Shown: piece after piece, positions 59,226-64,000 of the stretch | Layout: every line of letters starts with the position of its first letter | Position numbering within the stretch: the first letter of the stretch is position 1 | Made by a program: the position numbers and the translations under genes | Origin: Siphonodentalium dalli | Lineage: Eukaryota > Mollusca > Scaphopoda > Gadilida > Siphonodentaliidae | Assembly (NCBI GenBank): GCA_032622095.1 | Contig: CP136066.1 | Coordinates: 113,231,319 to 113,295,318, forward strand | DNA length: 64,000 nucleotides | Direction: 5' to 3' | The notes under the pieces: generated by a model | The model's database searches: none | The model's input: only the letters and a program-made list of their open reading frames with translations | Told to the model about the DNA's origin: nothing

Positions 59226-59729
59226 GGCCATTAATATATAAAGCATGGAAAGTCGGCTATTCATGTTTCAGGTCTCCGCGATTCGTGAACGGTGGGTAAG
59301 ATCGCTTGCAATATTTAATTATGTAGCAAAATCTAATCACGATTTAGTTGGTTATAACTACACACTGCTCTAATTGGCAGCCCTGATGTCGACTTTTGCG
59401 CTTTTAACACAATAATCAATCGTTCCAGATTTTGACAATTTCGAGATTTCCACAAATAATTCACAACTCGATTTCACAGGCGTAATCAAATTCGCTATCT
59501 TGGTGCCTGGTACCAAATGTATCTGGCCGTTTCATTCCTGTACACGTACATACATGGATTTCTAATCAGCGATTGTTTGGAATGAAGCTGAAGTGATATC
59601 GGGTATAACTTTTTTTCAAAGTCTTCTACATATACTACGGTGCGAACTTCCCCAAACCAGACCCATGCAATTCCTACGGGAAGCTAAATTTACATTTATA
59701 TGTGAATAACGCTATTGGTGTATCACACT
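59226..59729. other. non-genic sequence
   Basis: Nothing recognisable. Confidence 0.45.
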
Positions 59730-60005
59730 TGGGCGTAATTAGTTTAGGCTTTGGTTCGTCATTAATAAAATTTGATGAATTTCGCTAAGTGTAATTCAGA
59801 TACCCTCTCCCCAAAAACTGCCCTTAAGTTTAGATCGACGAATCAATTACTGATTCAAAGTCACATATTGAAAGGGAAACGAAAATGACAACAATATGAT
59901 TCATCAAAGGCCCCGCCTACAATGACCTTTTTAGATGATATACTGTCATACAAGCGAAGACAAGTATATAAGACACAATTACTATCAAATGTAATTCAAT
60001 CACGC
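59730..60005. repeat. second site of the TTAAGYGTAATTSA-like motif
   Basis: GGGCGTAATTAG (59734), CTAAGTGTAATTCAGATA (59786), CCCTTAAG (59821) and ATGTAATTCAATCACGCTTAA (59989) match the motif cluster of 34905-36555. The last copy abuts the TTAA element that follows, so this copy is probably interrupted by it. Confidence 0.5.
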
Positions 60006-60009
60006 TTAA

Positions 60010-60493
60010 AGGCACGTGCGGCCTTAATTGTCGAAAATATTCATATTTGTTCCAAACACTGTAGACAGAAAAACATTAAAACGCATACATATATACCATG
60101 ACCATCGCGTAAACAGCATGTTATCATAAAGACCTACTATATTTTACCTAAGCAAGAGCCTGATTGTGTGACAGAAGACAGCACATTGCTACTGGCTAAT
60201 CACACACAAATGGCATAAACGCTCTTTATTAGTTCCATATCAGGTATTCACCAACAAAGAACGCTCTTTATGTTTACCATCATAATATAAACAAACACCA
60301 GAAAAGTAACTTTTTATGCTTTTGTTTACATAACAATGGTCAAACATATGACCATAACATACTGTTTATGCGATATTTCTTATTTGTATACGGACAAAGT
60401 CTATCTACATTTTGATGTTCTTTCTGTTTGTGGTGGTTTTTGACGGGTGGAAATATTTTCACAGGATACCCACCGCCAAGGCCAACCGTGTCT
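60010..60493 (-). mobile_element. TTAA-flanked miniature element, copy 3
   Basis: TTAA at 60006-60009 and 60494-60497; same family and same orientation as 21019-21512. It is 484 bp, mainly because of one short internal deletion near 60090. Ends AGGCACGTGCGGCCTTAA and its diverged partner. Confidence 0.9.
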
Positions 60494-60497
60494 TTAA

Positions 60498-60834
60498 TTC
60501 GGTATGAATTTTGCATCCTATAAATTCTGGAGAAGAGCCTGTGAACTTGAATTTTCTTATTGTTGTAAACTTTGACCAAGCGCCCCAGTTGGTCATGTGA
60601 TCGCAACCTAATTACTGGAAAGAAGAAACGGACACCACCAAGGTAAGAGTATGAACTGACCTGAATTCGTGTTGATTGTTGGATCGGATCTTATTAGAGG
60701 GCGTGGTCCTGTCAGTCGGCGGCCTTAATAGTTACTTGTTGCCAGTTAATGTCGATTAATATTTCCTGCAAAAGACAAACAATCAATGCATAACACACGT
60801 GAAGTAGGGCTGTATGTTGTTGTCACTAAAAATC
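60498..60834. other. non-genic sequence
   Basis: Nothing recognisable. Confidence 0.45.
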
Positions 60835-61213
60835 GTGAAGCCAAAATGAAACTTAAAGTGATGTGAAACACTCAGGTAGGGTGATCAAATAGAAATTGAG
60901 AATAATCTTGCTCAAAGTACTTATTTATTATTGAATATTAATCAAAATTGACGATACACATATATTAATTAAATGCAATGACTCTCGATGGCGAAATCAT
61001 GTGTGTTGGTTTATCGCCGATAGTTGCGTCCCGAATCGAGATGTAAATATTTACAATTGAGCGTAGTTCAGACGATGTTTTCTATGGAGTGGTATGGTCG
61101 ATTTCTTAAAAAAATTCGGCGATGTTAGTAGAATGCTACATTCTCCAGGTTGGCATAGCTCGTGGGTACTAACTTATCAAGTTCATGCATCCGAACAAGT
61201 CCATAATATGTCT
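60835..61213 (-). repeat. dispersed repeat family R2, copy 2
   Basis: Inverted relative to 19008-19390, with TTAA at 61214-61217 next to the AGACATATTATGGACTTGTT end (complement). Conserved blocks run in the same order as in copy 1, with small gaps. Confidence 0.75.
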
Positions 61214-61455
61214 TTAATTCTATATGTATCATAATTATGTAACTCGTTTAATCTTATCTCACCTCGGATTGAAAATCGCTGCAATGATGTATTGGATTTA
61301 GAAGAATTAAAGATTAGTGATGCGATGTTAAACAACATTATCGGAAACGACTAACATATATAAGCACAATGCCTTATATCGAATCCGTTCCATGAACACA
61401 ATTGTATTCATCTGATGTATTTCACATGTTGTAATATGTTCACTGAATAAACACA

Positions 61456-61640
61456 GAGGTCGTTTGTTGAACTTATTGTTGAACATTTCTCACAAAGAAC
61501 ATGAATCCTTCTGCTCGTGTATTATATTTTTTGTCATACTATCGTCTATTAATTTTTCATGAACACCCACCTAATGATTAATAGACAATTTCAATGTATA
61601 ACTGAATGGGTATAAATACATTTAGTAAAGAAAGGGTTAA
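61456..61640 (+). repeat. dispersed repeat family R1, copy C
   Basis: GTCGTTTGTTGAACTTA, CTCGTGTATTATATTTTTTG, GAACACCCAC and TTAATAGACAATTTCAATG follow in the same order as in the other copies. Confidence 0.6.
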
Positions 61641-61645
61641 ACTAA

Positions 61646-61968
61646 TATGGTATTGTTGATTTCGGACTTCACGAGTTTAATATCAGTGCTAATTTTTGGA
61701 CAATTATTTCATTGTTTATCTACATTTGTTTGACTCTACCAGAGGTGTGTTTCGTTTCTATGCTATTCGCGTTAGGTTCGTTTCTTTGTTCTTTGTTAGA
61801 TTAGGCTTTCGCGAAATTACAACATTTATTTGTATTAATCAGCTGGCTATTCTTGTGCAACTTGTTAATTCTTGCCCAAGCATTTGCGCATTAATTACCA
61901 TTCATCGCACGTATTCTAAGCTTTACTTTTAATAATAACTTATTTGTCAAACTGCTAATGCCATTGTA
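61646..61968 (+). repeat. 323 bp direct repeat, left copy (LTR-like)
   Basis: Starts TATGGTATTGTT and ends ATGCCATTGTA. It matches 63349-63671 at the same length with only about five or six base differences by eye. The repeats bracket the chromodomain reading frame. Long terminal repeats are the natural reading, but no clear target duplication, primer-binding site or TG...CA termini could be shown. Confidence 0.9.
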
Positions 61969-62039
61969 GTGATCGGATATTTTACATGCAAATCTGTTAA
62001 TCTAATCTCGCGTCGTTAATTCACACCTGTTCATGCTTT

Positions 62040-62215
62040 GTATATAAGAATTTGTAAAACTGTGATATGGCACTTTTATGTTTTGGAACTCCATCGTTCA
62101 GTCATTTCACATATTACAACTGTAGATCCAATTGTTTGTGTGCTATACCGGAATGTCCGTATATTTCTATTGTGTAAATAAATGCTAATTCCCCAGAACG
62201 ACTACAACTTCTTAC
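62040..62215 (+). promoter_or_regulatory. possible core promoter and polyadenylation signal upstream of the chromodomain frame
   Basis: TATATAAG at about 62041 and GTAAATAAATGC (AATAAA near 62177), followed by CCCCAGAACGACTACAAC, resemble the R/U5 part of a retroelement terminal repeat. This stretch is absent after the right repeat copy, so if it belongs to the LTR the right LTR is incomplete. Confidence 0.25.
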
Positions 62216-62311
62216 TGTACTAAAAACAGCTCTACCAAAATGTTGGAAAATTCGGGACAGTGACTTTTTGGCTCGCTGTAATATACACGATCCTGGTGGA
62301 ACTAAAACAAG

Positions 62312-62983
62312 ATGATACCAAACAACATTCTAAACCTTCTGGCGACATTCGATATCGGACAACACAGTTTGAATTGGAGTTTCAACACGACCAACGGTAA
62401 TCTTAACTTAATATTGAATTGGACGAAACCAACATTACCGAAGAACAAATCACCATCGAACAGAGCAAGGGATAAAGCTAGAATGGATTGTTTTAACGAA
62501 AGGAAACAGCGTGGACATGAGAATGATGCCATAATGTGTGCGGTTTCAACCAAATTGGAGAACATGCCGATTGCGGAGACTGTGAGTACCCAAACCAGCA
62601 TATGTTCCAAAACAGATTTCGGTGTTATTGCAATTCCACGTACAACCGAACGCTACTCACAAACATCCAATTTTACTCAGGACATTGGAATAATGGTTTC
62701 GCCTTCTGCTACTGTGTCAACTGTTGAAGCTATAATTCCTTCTTTTCATGCGACTACAATCATCGAAAGTTCAACTGAAACGTCACAAACTGATAAAACG
62801 CCCTGTTTCATGGCTCGCAGATCTGAAAAACAAGGCGCGATAGCCGAGAAAGTCCTAAGATCACGGACCTACAATAGCACGCTCCAATTTTTAGTAAAGT
62901 GGGAAGGTGAATCGGTAAAAAGTGCTACATGGGTTAACGGAGACAATCTTGACATCAACGCACATGACTATATCATATTATAA
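62312..62983 (+). CDS. chromodomain protein encoded by a retroelement-like unit
   Basis: Starts at an ATG preceded by a TGA. Residues 22-33 carry W22-x6-G29-x-L31-x-L33, and 46-57 the basic motif KSPSNRARDKAR. Both match the protein at 21588-22622. A long Ser/Thr-rich middle (70-170) follows. Residues 176-215 form a chromodomain ('AEKVLRSR', 'QFLVKWEGE', 'ATWVNGDNLD'). Compared with HP1, the cage Trp is kept (W197), but the first aromatic is Ala (176) and the third is Glu (200), as in retroelement chromodomains with reduced aromatic cages. The frame ends at 62983, while an overlapping +1 frame continues in chromo-like fashion. Known chromodomains in transposons target integration to chromatin; that role here is inference. 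No integrase, RT or protease is present. Confidence 0.7.
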   Translation: MIPNNILNLLATFDIGQHSLNWSFNTTNGNLNLILNWTKPTLPKNKSPSNRARDKARMDCFNERKQRGHENDAIMCAVSTKLENMPIAETVSTQTSICSKTDFGVIAIPRTTERYSQTSNFTQDIGIMVSPSATVSTVEAIIPSFHATTIIESSTETSQTDKTPCFMARRSEKQGAIAEKVLRSRTYNSTLQFLVKWEGESVKSATWVNGDNLDINAHDYIIL

Positions 62984-63209
62984 CCCAACTAATATAGCGG
63001 GAAAGCAATCATCGAATGGAGCCGGACATCCAGCAACTCTGATATACGGTCCACCAAGGGACCCGGATGAAATATGCGAGGTTCAAGATATGTACAAGAC
63101 ATCTGACGGAAAAGATTTATGGACTGTGCAATATTACGATTTGGAGCGTCGTGTAGTGGCAGCCAGCTCTATTCCTAATTTCATTCAGGAGGAACTAATA
63201 GAACACTAA
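62922..63209 (+). CDS. overlapping +1-frame continuation, possible second chromo-like domain
   Basis: Opens inside the chromodomain frame (ATG at 62922) and runs 95 codons. The part after 62984 includes 'EICEVQDMYKTSDGK', 'WTVQYYDLERRVVAAS' and 'NFIQEELIEH'. Its pattern of an I-x-E/V start, a Gly turn, two beta-like strands and a C-terminal helix resembles a chromo or chromo-shadow domain, though weakly. It may be the rest of one protein reached by a frameshift (mutation or programmed) or by a short intron, rather than a separate gene. Confidence 0.4.
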   Translation: MLHGLTETILTSTHMTISYYNPTNIAGKQSSNGAGHPATLIYGPPRDPDEICEVQDMYKTSDGKDLWTVQYYDLERRVVAASSIPNFIQEELIEH

Positions 63210-63348
63210 ACAATTCCAGACCACTGAAATATGTATCCAACTCGGCAGAATATTACAAAAAAACAAAACAGCGATAACTTTGGATTATAACCATTTCCTG
63301 GTCCATAACGAAATTGCAAGAGCAATTTCATCCCGAAGAAGAAGGTAC

Positions 63349-63671
63349 TATGGTATTGTTAATTTCGGACTTCACGAGTTTAATATCAGTGCTAATTTTT
63401 GGACAATTATTTCATTGTTTATCTACATTTGTTTGACTCTATCAGAGGTGTGTTTCGTTTCTATGCTATTCGCGTTAGGTTCGTTTCTTTGTTCTTTGTT
63501 AGATTAGGCTTTCGCGAAATTACAACATTTCTTTGTATTAATCAGCTGGCTATTCTTATGCAACTTGTTAATTCTTGCCCAAGCATGTGCGCATTAATTA
63601 CCATTCATCGCACGTATTCTAAGCTTTACTTTTAATAATAACTTATTTGTCAAACTGCTAATGCCATTGTA
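63349..63671 (+). repeat. 323 bp direct repeat, right copy (LTR-like)
   Basis: Right partner of 61646-61968. Immediately upstream lies the purine-rich stretch CCCGAAGAAGAAGG (63333-63346), in the position of a polypurine tract before a 3' LTR. Confidence 0.9.
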
Positions 63672-63999
63672 CGCGTGTTGGTGATATACACCATCTAGAA
63701 ACCGACGTCGATGTTATGGTTCACTGTATAAACAAGTTCCCTGTATATAGTGCTAAATTTATTTCAGAGGCTTATGACATAAGACAATCAAAACTTTCAA
63801 AATCCACACATGTGCACAAATAATTAATTGTTTATCGTATTCAAAGTGACGTATAGGCCAGTGTTCGCGCTGGACCGAAAAAAACTTTAGCCAAAAGTTT
63901 AGCCAAATGAAAATTTTATTAGCCAAATGAAAAAAACTTTAGCCAAATGTTTTTTGGCCAAATTAAAAACAACTTTGGCCAAATTAAATCATCGTTTTC
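63672..63999. other. non-genic tail with TTAGCCAAATG-type repeats
   Basis: From about 63886 the words TTAGCCAAATGAAAA and TTGGCCAAATTAAA recur five or six times at 18-25 bp spacing and run to the window edge, so the array continues beyond it. Preceding sequence shows nothing. Confidence 0.6.
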
Positions 64000-64000
64000 T

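Overview
The window looks like non-genic DNA from a metazoan nuclear genome, most likely a marine invertebrate. It is A+T-rich, holds no operon-like gene packing, and is full of eukaryotic transposable elements: two decayed LINE reverse transcriptase copies, Helitrons, TTAA-flanked miniature elements, tRNA-derived SINEs, foldback elements and minisatellites. Tandem ~150 bp cores followed by a GACG-type microsatellite (38.3-40.5 kb, 43.3-43.9 kb) resemble the pearl-like, Helitron-associated elements I know from bivalve molluscs. A bivalve or other lophotrochozoan is therefore a reasonable but unproven guess. I found no convincing host protein-coding gene, rRNA or functional tRNA.

Layout. 0.4-1.4 kb: ~200 bp tandem repeat with inverted arms. 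2.9-4.9 kb: three Helitrons joined head to tail. 5.1-5.5 kb: first copy of a 494 bp TTAA element (others at 21.0 and 60.0 kb, a relative at 32.0 kb). 9.4-11.0 kb: LINE relic. 12.7-13.3 kb: G-run miniature element. 13.9 kb: SINE. 15.5-16.4 kb: nested GTTTAAAC-rich inverted-repeat element. 20.6-22.7 kb: a double-palindrome foldback, into which a compact retroelement encoding a single 344-residue protein inserted, itself hit by a TTAA element. 23.9-25.3 kb: foldback element whose ends are exact 16 bp tandem arrays. 27.5-28.0 and 31.0-31.6 kb: minisatellites. 28.2-28.9 kb: reverse-strand Helitron end. 33.7-38.1 kb: further TTAA and foldback elements and a region studded with a TTAAGYGTAATTSA-like motif. 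38.3-44.5 kb: pearl-like arrays interrupted by an inverted-repeat element and a segment with nine copies of CACTCCTGTTACC. 44.5-56.2 kb: mostly unique, apparently empty sequence with a few hairpins, a SINE and a pair of perfect CRE palindromes. 56.3-57.3 kb: a 1.06 kb near-palindrome. 57.5-59.2 kb: 5'-truncated LINE. 61.6-63.7 kb: a 2 kb unit flanked by 323 bp near-identical direct repeats and carrying a chromodomain reading frame.

How the parts relate. The best candidate for something undescribed is the pair of retroelement-like reading frames at 21588-22622 and 62312-62983. They share an N-terminal signature (W-x6-G-x-L-x-L at identical spacing, then a basic K-[ST]-P-x2-R-x-R-D-x-A-R motif) but have different C-termini; one carries a chromodomain with two of three methyl-lysine cage residues changed. 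Neither has a reverse transcriptase next to it, so both would depend on machinery supplied in trans. The remaining elements are short, non-coding and depend on transposases not present in the window.
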